A stretch of DNA of 64,000 nt from 40CM-4-69-5 sp036556905 (GTDB lineage: Bacteria > Methylomirabilota > Methylomirabilia > Rokubacteriales > CSP1-6): positions 15,539 through 79,538 of the forward strand of contig DATBIM010000063.1 of NCBI GenBank assembly GCA_036556905.1, in the 5' to 3' direction. The notes beneath the pieces were generated by a model that did no database searches, was not told the DNA's origin, and saw only the letters and a list, made by a program, of their open reading frames with translations. Positions within the stretch are counted from its first letter, which is position 1; each line of letters starts with the position of its first letter. Positions 17,908-25,627 of this stretch are shown in pieces. The translations under genes and the position numbers were made by a program.

Positions 17908-18477
17908 TCAAGGTCGCTTCGGGCGGGGAAACCCGGGTGGCTGGCTGTCGGGGGCCGGGCCTCCTGGACGGCGGGTTGCGTCAGCAACGGCACGGGCGAA
18001 GGCGTCGAGGTCCACCCCGGCCAGACGGTGCCCCCGGGCTCGCGCGCTGCCCTCCTCCAGGAGGGCCTGAGCGCCGGGCAGATTGCCGTTCGCCAGGTGC
18101 TGGTAGCCCACCGCGATCTGGATCAGGCCCTGCAGGGCGTTTCGCTGGTCACCGCCGGCGCGAGCCCAGTGGTGCTCGAGGAGCTCGTGGACCTCAAAGC
18201 CGAGGCCGGCGTCGAACAGCGCCGCCGCCTGCCCCAGCGCCTCGGCCAGCGGCGGATCGGGCGCGGCCGGAGGCAGGCAGGCGATGGCCTCCACGGCCCG
18301 CTCCGCCCTCAGGCGGAGCAAGGCGGTCGCCGTGGCCGGTGCGGGATCGAGCCAGCGTTCGGCGGCGGCGCCGGCAGCCAGAGCCTGCAACGCTCGCCGG
18401 GCCTCGGGGTCGTGCAACGCGTCGAGGATCGCCCGGGCCAGACGATTGCGGGCCGGCAAGGGCAGCGTGGGGATCAC
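17908..18477 (-). CDS. DUF309-domain protein
   Basis: A 189-residue protein whose C-terminal half carries the DUF309 signature: GLGFEVHELLEHHWARAGGD near residue 100, then LQGLIQIAVGYQHLANGN and GAQALLEEG. Biochemical function is unknown for the family. The GTG start at 18477 overlaps the RDD gene stop as GTGA (18477-18474), so the two are translationally coupled; a much longer open frame upstream is an RDD shadow. The C-terminus is Pro-rich. The 99 bases to the RRM gene show no clear signal other than the RRM ribosome site. Confidence 0.86.
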   Translation of the reverse strand: MIPTLPLPARNRLARAILDALHDPEARRALQALAAGAAAERWLDPAPATATALLRLRAERAVEAIACLPPAAPDPPLAEALGQAAALFDAGLGFEVHELLEHHWARAGGDQRNALQGLIQIAVGYQHLANGNLPGAQALLEEGSARARGHRLAGVDLDAFARAVADATRRPGGPAPDSQPPGFPRPKRP

Positions 18478-18974
18478 GGCAATCCCGCGGCAGCAGACGC
18501 ACCGACTCCGGTCGGGGCCGACCGCCCGGCCCGGCGGCCCGGGATGCGCTCGACCCGGCTGCCCGCGATGAGATCGTGCAGGGCGCGCTTGTCGCGGCGA
18601 AGCCCGGCCATGACGAAGCCCAGCCCCAGGGGCGCGAACGAGCACCCCAGGGCCAGGCAGCGCAACAGCGCGGCGCCGAACGAGAGCCGCTCGCCGTCCA
18701 CGCCCACCACCCGCGCGCCGACGACGAGCTTGCCCAGCGTCTGCCCGTCCAGCGCGTGCAGCACGGCGGTGTAGAGGGCGGCGAAGAGCAGGGTGAAGAG
18801 GCCGAGCAGCCCCTGAAAGAAGGGCGAGCCCTCCATCTCCTGTCGCCACAAACGGCCGGCCACGACGTCCAGCGAGAGGCGGACGACCGACCACAGCAGC
18901 ACGTCGATGAGCAGCGCGCCGGCGCGAATCCAGAATCCGGCCGGAGGCGTGCGGCTCCCGGGCAGCTCGCTCAC
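18474..18974 (-). CDS. RDD-family membrane protein
   Basis: A 166-residue membrane protein with the RDD signature: an Arg in GFWIRAGALLIDVLL near residue 20, GQTLGKLVVGARVV (DGQTLGK motif) in the middle, and a C-terminal ALHDLIAGSRV. Three hydrophobic segments are visible. RDD proteins are small transporters or assembly factors of unclear substrate. I chose GTG 18974 because the family sequence begins immediately after it and a TATTAT hexamer stands 7 bases upstream. It is coupled to the DUF309 gene and divergent from moeA. Confidence 0.87.
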   Translation of the reverse strand: MSELPGSRTPPAGFWIRAGALLIDVLLWSVVRLSLDVVAGRLWRQEMEGSPFFQGLLGLFTLLFAALYTAVLHALDGQTLGKLVVGARVVGVDGERLSFGAALLRCLALGCSFAPLGLGFVMAGLRRDKRALHDLIAGSRVERIPGRRAGRSAPTGVGASAAAGLP

Positions 18975-18992
18975 GGCGTGTATAATAGCCGC
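18975..18992. promoter_or_regulatory. Overlapping divergent -10 elements of RDD gene and moeA
   Basis: The 18 bases between the two start codons contain TATAATA. TATAAT (18981-18986, plus) stands 6 bases before the moeA ATG. Its near-palindromic complement TATTAT (18987-18982, minus) stands 7 bases before the RDD GTG. Both genes would have leaderless messages from one symmetrical -10. No -35 box is evident either way. Confidence 0.6.
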
Positions 18993-20198
18993 ATGATTTC
19001 GGTGCGGGATGGGCAAACTCGCATCCTTGCCCAGGTCAGCGAACGCACCGCCCCCGAGCTGCTGTCCCTCGCCGACGCACGTGGCCGCGTTCTGTGGGAG
19101 TCGATCCGGGCCTCGTTCGACGTTCCTCCCACCGACAACTCGGCGGTGGACGGATACGCCGTGTCGAGCGCCGACATTCCGGCCAGCGGCACGCGCGAGC
19201 TCACGGTCGTGGGCGACCTGCCCGCGGGCGGCGTCTTTGCCGGCGCGCTCCGCCCCGGCCAGGCGATCCGCATCATGACCGGGGCGCCGATGCCGGCGGG
19301 GGCCGACACCGTCTATCCCCAGGAGAACGTCGAGCGTACCGGTGACCGCCTGCGCGTACCGCCGATGGCCAAGGGTCTCAACGTCCGCCTCCGCGGTGAG
19401 GACGTGCCGAGTGGCAGTGTCGTGATCGAAGCGGGCAGCGTCCTGCGACCGCAAGAGGTCGGGCTCATCGCTTCGCTGGGCTACGCTCAGATTCTCGTGA
19501 CCCAGCGCCCCCGCGTGGCCCTGCTCTCGACGGGCGACGAAGTCGCCGAGCCGGGCGCTCCCCGCAAGCCGGGCCAGATCTACGATGCGAATCGATCGGC
19601 GCTGCGGGGGCTGGCCGAGCAGTGCGGGGCCGTGGTGACCGACCTCGGCATCGTGCCCGACCGCCGCGAGGTGCTGCGGGCGCGCCTGGAGCAGGCCGCC
19701 GGCATCGCCGACGTCGTGGTCAGCTCGGGGGGCGTGTCGGTCGGCGCCTACGATCTCGTCAAGGAGGTCCTCACCGAAGTCGGCGGCATCGACTTCTGGC
19801 AGGTCGCCATGCAGCCGGGACGACCGCTGGCGGTGGGCCGCATCGGCGCGGCGCACTTCTTCGGGTTACCGGGCAATCCCGTGGCCTCCATGCTGGCCTT
19901 CCTGCTCTTTGCCCGACCCGCCCTCTATGCGCTGGCCGGCCGGCGCCGCATTCTGCCCGAGCTGTGGTCGGCGCGGGCTGTGGAGCCGATGCGCAAGAAG
20001 CAGGGCCGGCGGGAGTTCAAGCGCGGCATCCTCACCTTCGAGGGCGGCGGCTGGCGTGTGCGGACCACCGGCCCGCAAGGGTCGGGCATCTTGAGCTCGA
20101 TGGTCGCGGGCAACTGCCTCATCGTGTTAGAGGAGGAGCGGAGCGACGTGGCTGCCGGCGAAGAGGTTCTGGTCGAGCCCCTGGGATCGGAGGCATGA
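18993..20198 (+). CDS. moeA: MoeA, molybdopterin molybdenumtransferase
   Basis: MoeA inserts molybdate into adenylylated molybdopterin. The 401 residues contain DNSAVDGYAV near residue 47, RIMTGAPMPAGADTV, the Mo-cofactor domain STGDEVAEPG and GQIYDANRSAL, SSGGVSVGAYDLVKEV, and GLPGNPVASMLAF, followed by the C-terminal beta domain. The ATG at 18993 is preceded by TATAAT at 6 bases and no ribosome site. An ORF continuing upstream to 17937 is antisense to RDD/DUF309 and rejected. It heads the six-gene plus-strand run and overlaps tldD as ATGA. Confidence 0.95.
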   Translation: MISVRDGQTRILAQVSERTAPELLSLADARGRVLWESIRASFDVPPTDNSAVDGYAVSSADIPASGTRELTVVGDLPAGGVFAGALRPGQAIRIMTGAPMPAGADTVYPQENVERTGDRLRVPPMAKGLNVRLRGEDVPSGSVVIEAGSVLRPQEVGLIASLGYAQILVTQRPRVALLSTGDEVAEPGAPRKPGQIYDANRSALRGLAEQCGAVVTDLGIVPDRREVLRARLEQAAGIADVVVSSGGVSVGAYDLVKEVLTEVGGIDFWQVAMQPGRPLAVGRIGAAHFFGLPGNPVASMLAFLLFARPALYALAGRRRILPELWSARAVEPMRKKQGRREFKRGILTFEGGGWRVRTTGPQGSGILSSMVAGNCLIVLEEERSDVAAGEEVLVEPLGSEA

Positions 20199-21763
20199 CC
20201 GCAGCCCGGGTCTCGGTGGAGCTCGTCGAGGACCTCAAGCCGATGGTCCGCGACCTGCTCCGTGACAGCGCCCGTCGGCTTCGCCATCTGACCTACGCCG
20301 ATCTCCGCATCGAGGCCGTGGAGGCGAAGGCGGCCGCCGCGGAGAACGGAGCCAGCCGGTTCTCCGGAGACGATTACGCGCTCTCCCTGGGCGTCCGCGT
20401 CCTGGGCGGCGAGCGGTCGGTGGCGGCCGGCTATATCGGGATGACCCTGGGGGTAGCCGACGTTCCCCGGCTCGAGACGATCATTCGTGAGGCCATCGAG
20501 CGGGCCTGGCGCCGGGCCTCTGCGAACGCCGAGATGAAGGCCGAGGCCCGGGACAAGTACGGGGCCCTCGGCGAGGCCCTGGTGGACACCCGGTTGCACC
20601 CCACCGCTGTGTGTGTGGACACCGTGCCCGCGGTGTATGAGGTGGATCCCCGCACGGTGCCGCTCCCCGACATGATCCGCCTGGCCACCGAGCTCTCCCG
20701 CGAGGTGGCCGCGGCCCACACCCGGATCCAGTACAACTACGTGGGTGTCCTGACCCAGCTCTCTCGCGAGCTCTTTGCCTCATCAGAAGGCGCGCTCATC
20801 GACCAGGCCTTCGCCCTCACCCAGGGCGGCTGCGCGGTGGTGGCCGGGGAGGGAACGGTGAGCCAGGACCTCTACGACGTCATGGGGCACCAGCGCGGTT
20901 GGGAGGTTGTGACCCGCGGCGTGGCCGAGCCCCTGATGCGCTTTCCCCCACTGCGGGACTTCGTCCTGACCCTGGCCCGGGAGGCGGCGGCGCTGGCCGC
21001 GGCGCCCCCGTTGCCGACCTCCGATGGCGAGGTCGTCGTGGTTACCGATCCCCACTACAACACGCTTGTCTCGCACGAGATCGTGGGCCACCCCGTGGAG
21101 CTCGACCGGGCCCTCAAGATGGAGACCGCCTACGCCGGCCGGTCCTGGCTCTTGCGCACGCTCGACGAACATCAGCTCGGCAAGCCGGTGGCCTCGCCGC
21201 TGGTCACGGCCTACTCCGACCCGGCGCTGCCAGGCTACGGTCACTACCGCTATGACCACGAGGGCACGCCGGCCCGGCGGGTCGTGCACATCGAGCGGGG
21301 CATCTTCACGGGCTTCATGAACAGCCGCCAGACGGCGGCCATCTTCGGGGGCGCGCCCAACGGCCACTACAAGGCCACCGAAGCCGCTCTCGTCCCGCTG
21401 ATCCGCATGTCCAACACCGTCTTCGCCGGCGGTGATCGCGATCCCCGCGACATCGTCGCCGAGATCGACCGCGGCTATTATCTCGTCGGCCATCGCACGC
21501 CCTCCATCGCGGAGAGCCGTGAGAACTTCCGCATCTCGGCTCGCTCGGTCTACGAGATCCGCAACGGCGAGCTCGGTCGTCTGTACCGGGATGGCGGCAT
21601 CGCCTCCGACAGCCGTGACTATCTGATGAACGTGGACGCCGTCGGCCGCGATTTCCTGCTCTATCCGATTCCCAACTGCGGCAAGGGGCAGCCCATGCAG
21701 ACCAAGAAGCTCGGCAACGGCGGCCCGACCCTGCGCAGCCGCGCCCGCGTCGTGGGAGGCTGA
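20195..21763 (+). CDS. TldD-family metalloprotease subunit (first pair)
   Basis: A 522-residue TldD/PmbA-family protein. TldD supplies the zinc site of the TldD/TldE heterodimer, which trims unfolded peptides in the cytoplasm and matures some RiPPs and gyrase toxins. The metal motif HEIVGH lies at residue 294, followed by DHEGTPARRVVHIERGIFTGFMNSR and the C-terminal RSVYEIRNGEL segment. It is longer than the usual 480 residues. It overlaps moeA by ATGA and is one base from the rhodanese GTG. Its partner is the gene at 22166. Confidence 0.92.
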   Translation: MTAARVSVELVEDLKPMVRDLLRDSARRLRHLTYADLRIEAVEAKAAAAENGASRFSGDDYALSLGVRVLGGERSVAAGYIGMTLGVADVPRLETIIREAIERAWRRASANAEMKAEARDKYGALGEALVDTRLHPTAVCVDTVPAVYEVDPRTVPLPDMIRLATELSREVAAAHTRIQYNYVGVLTQLSRELFASSEGALIDQAFALTQGGCAVVAGEGTVSQDLYDVMGHQRGWEVVTRGVAEPLMRFPPLRDFVLTLAREAAALAAAPPLPTSDGEVVVVTDPHYNTLVSHEIVGHPVELDRALKMETAYAGRSWLLRTLDEHQLGKPVASPLVTAYSDPALPGYGHYRYDHEGTPARRVVHIERGIFTGFMNSRQTAAIFGGAPNGHYKATEAALVPLIRMSNTVFAGGDRDPRDIVAEIDRGYYLVGHRTPSIAESRENFRISARSVYEIRNGELGRLYRDGGIASDSRDYLMNVDAVGRDFLLYPIPNCGKGQPMQTKKLGNGGPTLRSRARVVGG

Positions 21764-21764
21764 G

Positions 21765-22169
21765 GTGCGGGCGGCCCTGGCCTTCCTGGCCGCCGCCGCC
21801 CTGCTCCTGGGCGCGGCGGCGCCGGCGTCGCCACCCGACTACCCCGTCGCCTTCATCACCGTGGACGAGCTCAAGAAGGTGGTGGACGGTGGTGGCCCGG
21901 TGGTCATCATCGACGTGCGCACCCGGCCCGAATACGACGAGCGGCACATCACCGGCGCGCGCTCGATGCCCCTGCGTAGCGTGCCCGAGCGTAGTCGCGA
22001 GATCCCCAAGAACCAGCTCGTGGTCTTCTATTGAACGTGCCCTCACGCGCTGTCCCGGGGGGCCAGCGACATCCTGTACGCGCGAGGCTGGCGTAACCAC
22101 AAGGTCCTGGACGAGGGATTGCCCGGCTGGGTGCAGAAGGGCTATCCCACCACGGGGAAGCGTCCGTGA
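21765..22169 (+). CDS. Exported rhodanese-like protein with in-frame TGA at the catalytic cysteine (candidate selenoprotein)
   Basis: A single-domain rhodanese. GTG 21765, with GGGAGG 6 bases upstream, opens a signal peptide (LAFLAAAALLLGAAAPA). Then come VVIIDVRTRPEYDERHITGA and NQLVVFY. The next codon, TGA at 22032, sits where the active-site cysteine belongs. The same frame then reads TCPHALSRGASDILYARGW and KVLDEGLPGWVQKGYP, standard rhodanese C-terminus, to TGA 22167, which overlaps the next gene as GTGA. Total 134 codons. Read as selenocysteine it would be an exported sulfur- or selenium-transferring or redox protein. The alternatives are a nonsense mutation or assembly error; conventional calling would give an 89-residue truncated product. 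Confidence 0.75.
22032..22068 (+). promoter_or_regulatory. Possible bacterial SECIS stem-loop after the rhodanese TGA
   Basis: Thirteen bases after the TGA, CGCTG (22048-22052) pairs with CAGCG (22064-22068). Inside, CCC pairs with GGG around a GGG loop (22057-22059), with one T-C mismatch between the stems. The apical loop lies about 22 bases after the TGA and is all G, within the known tolerance of SelB-bound bacterial elements. GC-rich sequence forms hairpins easily, so this alone is weak. Confidence 0.45.
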
Positions 22170-23725
22170 TCGGCACGGCCGCGCTGGCCCGCGCCGTGGG
22201 GACCGCGCTGGAGTTTGCCCGGGCCCAGGCCGGCGTGCGCGAGGTCGAAGCGTTCGCCTCGGCCAACGCCGCCCTGCTCACGCGCCTCTGCTACACCTCC
22301 CACATTCCCTGCAACGGGGTGGAGGAGCCGAAATCCTCGGAGTCATGCGGCCTCGGCCTCCAGGTCGTGTTCGACGGGCCCGACGGGCCGCGGCTGGGCT
22401 TTGGCGCCGAGCCGGCCGACCTCTCCCTGCGCGGGGCAGAGCGAGCGTTCGCCAAGGCTCGGGCAGCCGCCGTCCGGGATCCCGAGTTCGTGTCGCTGCC
22501 ACGGCCGGGCGCGGAGGCGCGAACGCTCTTCGACTATCACGACCCGCAGCTCATGGCCCTTGACGACGTTCGTCTGGTCGAGGCCGGCTGGGCAGTCGTG
22601 CGTGGTGCGCTGTCGACCTTCCTGCCCTCTTCGCGCCTGGCCGAGCTGGCGGGCAGCGAGTCGGGCCTGGCCGCCCTGGGCCTCATCCTGGGTGGCGACG
22701 CCACCGTCCTCCAGGAGCGCATGGCCATTGCCTCCACGCACATGGCCGAGCCCCAGACCGACGAATCCACGCTGATCACCGCGTTCGTCACCGCCATGGT
22801 GGAGGGCCAGCAGGCCAAGGGCTCGGGCTGGTCCACGGGCACGCGCCTCGACCACTTCACCGATGAGGCCGGCGTGGAGGCCGCCCAGCGCGCCATCGCG
22901 GCGGTGGGCGGCCGTCGCGTCCCCTCCGGCGAGTACACCGTGATTCTGGGCCGCCAGCCGGTCGCCGACTTGCTGAACAACCTGGTGGTGCCGGCCTGCA
23001 CAGCGAGCGCCTTCTACGCCTCCAGCACGCCGTTTCTCGGCAAACTGGGTCGGCGGGTCGCTTCGCCACTCCTCACCGTCTACGACCACGGCGCCCGGCC
23101 CGGTCTCATGGGCTCCAAGGGCATCACGTGCGAAGGGCTGCCCACCGCCCGCACCGACCTCATTCGTGATGGTGTCCTGGTGGGCTGTCTCAGCAACTGG
23201 TACGAGGCGCAGCGGCTGCTTCGCGATCCCGCGGTGGCCACCAAGCTGGGCGCCAGCGGCCCCACCGCCGCCGCCGCGCTGGCTCCCCGCAACGGGTTTC
23301 GCTTCGGCGATGGTGGCGGGCGTCAGTTCGACAATCAACCTTCCATCGCTGCCTCCAACGTGGTGGTGGAAGGCAACGAGACCCTGCGCGCGTCCGAGCT
23401 GGTCCGACGGGTGAAGGACGGGCTCTACATCGGGCGCATCTGGTACACCTATCCGATCAACGGCCTGTCTGCCGGCGATTTCACCTGCACCGTTGTCGGC
23501 GATTCGTATATCATCCGCGACGGCCGCATCGCGGAGCCGCTCCGTCCCAACACGGTGCGGATCAACGACAACATCGGCAACGTGCTGAACAACGTCATCG
23601 GCCTGAGCGACGACGTCAAGGGCACCATCGTCTGGGCGGCCGACGAGGTCGTGTACGCCCCGGAGATTGCCGTGCGGTCCGTCCACCTGGAAGCGATCGC
23701 GGGGTTCATGGAGGAGCTGAGCTGA
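22166..23725 (+). CDS. TldE/PmbA-family protein (first pair)
   Basis: A 519-residue PmbA/TldE-like protein, the non-metal partner of TldD. Typical segments are VPSGEYTVILGRQPVADLLNN near residue 255, HGARPGLMGSKGITCEG, a middle-to-C-terminal RIWYTYPINGLSAGDFTCTVVG, and the closing VRSVHLEAIAGFMEE. The usual length is about 450, so this pair is enlarged in both subunits. The GTG start at 22166 overlaps the extended rhodanese frame as GTGA, and its stop overlaps the transketolase ATG. The order tldD-rhodanese-tldE implies the three products act together or are co-expressed. Confidence 0.9.
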   Translation: MIGTAALARAVGTALEFARAQAGVREVEAFASANAALLTRLCYTSHIPCNGVEEPKSSESCGLGLQVVFDGPDGPRLGFGAEPADLSLRGAERAFAKARAAAVRDPEFVSLPRPGAEARTLFDYHDPQLMALDDVRLVEAGWAVVRGALSTFLPSSRLAELAGSESGLAALGLILGGDATVLQERMAIASTHMAEPQTDESTLITAFVTAMVEGQQAKGSGWSTGTRLDHFTDEAGVEAAQRAIAAVGGRRVPSGEYTVILGRQPVADLLNNLVVPACTASAFYASSTPFLGKLGRRVASPLLTVYDHGARPGLMGSKGITCEGLPTARTDLIRDGVLVGCLSNWYEAQRLLRDPAVATKLGASGPTAAAALAPRNGFRFGDGGGRQFDNQPSIAASNVVVEGNETLRASELVRRVKDGLYIGRIWYTYPINGLSAGDFTCTVVGDSYIIRDGRIAEPLRPNTVRINDNIGNVLNNVIGLSDDVKGTIVWAADEVVYAPEIAVRSVHLEAIAGFMEELS

Positions 23726-24639
23726 TGGCCGACCTGGCCCGATTGGAAACGATCTCCCGCGACTGCCGGGTGCAGATCGTTCGGATGCTGGCCCATGCCG
23801 GCTCCGGGCATCCGGGCGGCTCACTCTCCGTGATCGACATCGTCACTACCCTGCTGTTCGGCCGCATGCGCCACGACCCGCGGCGGCCGGATTGGCCGGA
23901 TCGCGACCGGCTGGTCCTCTCCAAGGGGCATGCGGTGCCCGCCCTCTACGCGGCGATGGCGCGCAGCGGGTACTTCCCCGAGGAGCGCCTGATCACGCTA
24001 CGCAAGCTGGGTAGCCCGCTGCAGGGGCATCCCGACCGCACGCTGCTGCCGGGGATCGAGGCGGCCACTGGCTCGCTGGGCCAGGGGCTGTCCATCGCGG
24101 TCGGCCTGGCCCTGGGCTTACGTCTGGCGCGCTCCTCGGCGCGCGTCTACTGCATCCTGGGCGATGGCGAGATCCAGGAAGGCCAGGTGTGGGAGGCGGC
24201 CATGGCCGCGCCCCAGCTCGGCCAACCGGCGGTGTCGCTCGGCAATCTGACGGTCATCCTCGACTACAACAAGATCCAGCTCGATGACTTCGTGGCGAAA
24301 ATCCGGGACGTGGAGCCGCTGGCCGCCAAATGGCAGGCCTTCGGCTGGCCCGTCTTCGAGATCGACGGCCACAAGATCGCCGAGATCGACCGGGCCCTCG
24401 ACCAGGCCGAAGCCGCGGGCAAGCCCTGCTGCATCGTGGCCCACACCGTCAAAGGCAAAGGCGTCTCGTTCATGGAGAACAACCCCGAGTGGCACGGCAA
24501 GGCGCCGAAGCCGGCCGAGGCCATCGCCGCCATCCGGGAGATCCTGGGCGTGCCCGAGCCCGCCTGGGCCGAGCACCTGGTCCGGGACGCGGCCACGCGG
24601 GCCCTCGCCGACGAGCTCCGCGCGCTGGAACGGAGGTAA
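23725..24639 (+). CDS. Transketolase, N-terminal (TPP-binding) subunit
   Basis: The N-terminal half of a split transketolase, 304 residues, for the non-oxidative pentose phosphate pathway. It contains AGSGHPGGSLSVIDIV, LSKGHAVPALYA, GSLGQGLSIAVGLALG and the thiamine-diphosphate motif GDGEIQEGQVWEAAM, closing with HTVKGKGVSFMENNPEWHG. It starts at ATG 23725 overlapping the tldE stop (TGATG), and its TAA overlaps the next ATG. Split transketolases of this kind are common in archaea and deep bacterial lineages. Confidence 0.95.
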   Translation: MADLARLETISRDCRVQIVRMLAHAGSGHPGGSLSVIDIVTTLLFGRMRHDPRRPDWPDRDRLVLSKGHAVPALYAAMARSGYFPEERLITLRKLGSPLQGHPDRTLLPGIEAATGSLGQGLSIAVGLALGLRLARSSARVYCILGDGEIQEGQVWEAAMAAPQLGQPAVSLGNLTVILDYNKIQLDDFVAKIRDVEPLAAKWQAFGWPVFEIDGHKIAEIDRALDQAEAAGKPCCIVAHTVKGKGVSFMENNPEWHGKAPKPAEAIAAIREILGVPEPAWAEHLVRDAATRALADELRALERR

Positions 24640-25574
24640 TGATCGGCATGCCCGCCAAGGCCACCCGTGCCGCGTTCGGCGAAGCCCTGCTCGAGCTGGC
24701 CGAGCACCATGAGCGTATCGTGACGCTGGATGCCGACCTGTCGAAGTCCACCATGACGGCGGGCTTCGCCAAGAAGCACCCGCAGCGCGCCTTCAACCTG
24801 GGCATCGCCGAGCAGAACATGGTCGGGGTGGGAGCCGGCCTGGCCCTGGCGGGCTGGATTCCCTTTGTCTGCTCATTCGCCTGCTTCGTGGTCGGCCGCT
24901 TCGAGACGATCCGGATGTCGGTCGCCTACACCGGCGCCAACGTGAAGCTCGTCGGCACGCATGCCGGCATCGCCATCGGGGAAGATGGCTACAGCCAGAT
25001 GGGCCTGGAGGACATCGCCTGCCTGCGGGCTCTGCCCAACATTCCCATCGTCCAGCCCGCCGACGAGCTCGAGACGAAGCAGGCAGTGGCCTACGCGGTC
25101 GAGCACGACGGCCCTCTCTACCTGCGTCTCACCCGACAGAACGTCGAGCCTGTTTGCCCGCCCGGCTACCGGTTCGAGCTGGGACGCTGGCGCGTGCTAC
25201 GGCCCGGGCCGGACGTCACCATCGTCGGCTCCGGCGGCCCGCTCTTCAACTGCCTGCAGGCGGCCACGGCGCTCGCGGCCGTGGGGATTTCCGCCGAGGT
25301 CATCAACGCCTCCACGATCAAGCCGGTCGACCAGGAGCTTCTGCTGGCCTCGGCCGGCCGTACCGGCCACGTGGTCACGGTGGAGGACCACGCCATCGCC
25401 GGTGGCCTCGGCAGCGCGGTTGCCGAGGTCCTGAGCGAAGCGCTGCTCACGCCGGTCCTGCGGCTCGGCGTTCGCGGGTTCGGTGAATCCGGCGACCCGC
25501 AGGGGCTCTACGCCCGGCATGGCCTCGACGCCACCGGTATTGCCGACAGCGTGAGAAAGTTCCTGAAGCGATAA
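24639..25574 (+). CDS. Transketolase, C-terminal (pyrimidine-binding) subunit
   Basis: The C-terminal half, 311 residues, carrying the cofactor-activating Glu in FNLGIAEQNMVGVGAGLALAG, THAGIAIGEDGYSQMGLED, RALPNIPIVQPADELE and the C-terminal transketolase domain (EVINASTIKPVDQELL, VVTVEDHAIAGGLGSAVAEV). ATG 24639 shares a base with the upstream TAA. A second ATG at 24648 has better spacing to GGAGG, so the real start may be there. It ends the plus-strand run; the 53 bases to the convergent ABC permease contain nothing recognisable. Confidence 0.95.
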   Translation: MIGMPAKATRAAFGEALLELAEHHERIVTLDADLSKSTMTAGFAKKHPQRAFNLGIAEQNMVGVGAGLALAGWIPFVCSFACFVVGRFETIRMSVAYTGANVKLVGTHAGIAIGEDGYSQMGLEDIACLRALPNIPIVQPADELETKQAVAYAVEHDGPLYLRLTRQNVEPVCPPGYRFELGRWRVLRPGPDVTIVGSGGPLFNCLQAATALAAVGISAEVINASTIKPVDQELLLASAGRTGHVVTVEDHAIAGGLGSAVAEVLSEALLTPVLRLGVRGFGESGDPQGLYARHGLDATGIADSVRKFLKR

Positions 25575-25627
25575 CGAGGGAGCCCCCAAGCCCCGGACCG
25601 CCGCCGAACCGACCGGATCGAGCGTCA

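Noticed and set aside
17937..20198. A 753-residue plus-strand open frame reaching from 17937 into moeA
   Set aside because: Only the part after 18993 is MoeA-like; the upstream part is antisense to the RDD and DUF309 genes and is low-complexity Arg/Pro/Gly sequence typical of GC-rich shadows.
21765..22034. A short 89-residue rhodanese ending at TGA 22034 as the whole gene
   Set aside because: The product would stop just before the catalytic residue, and the next 44 in-frame codons are clearly rhodanese and end in an overlap with the next gene.
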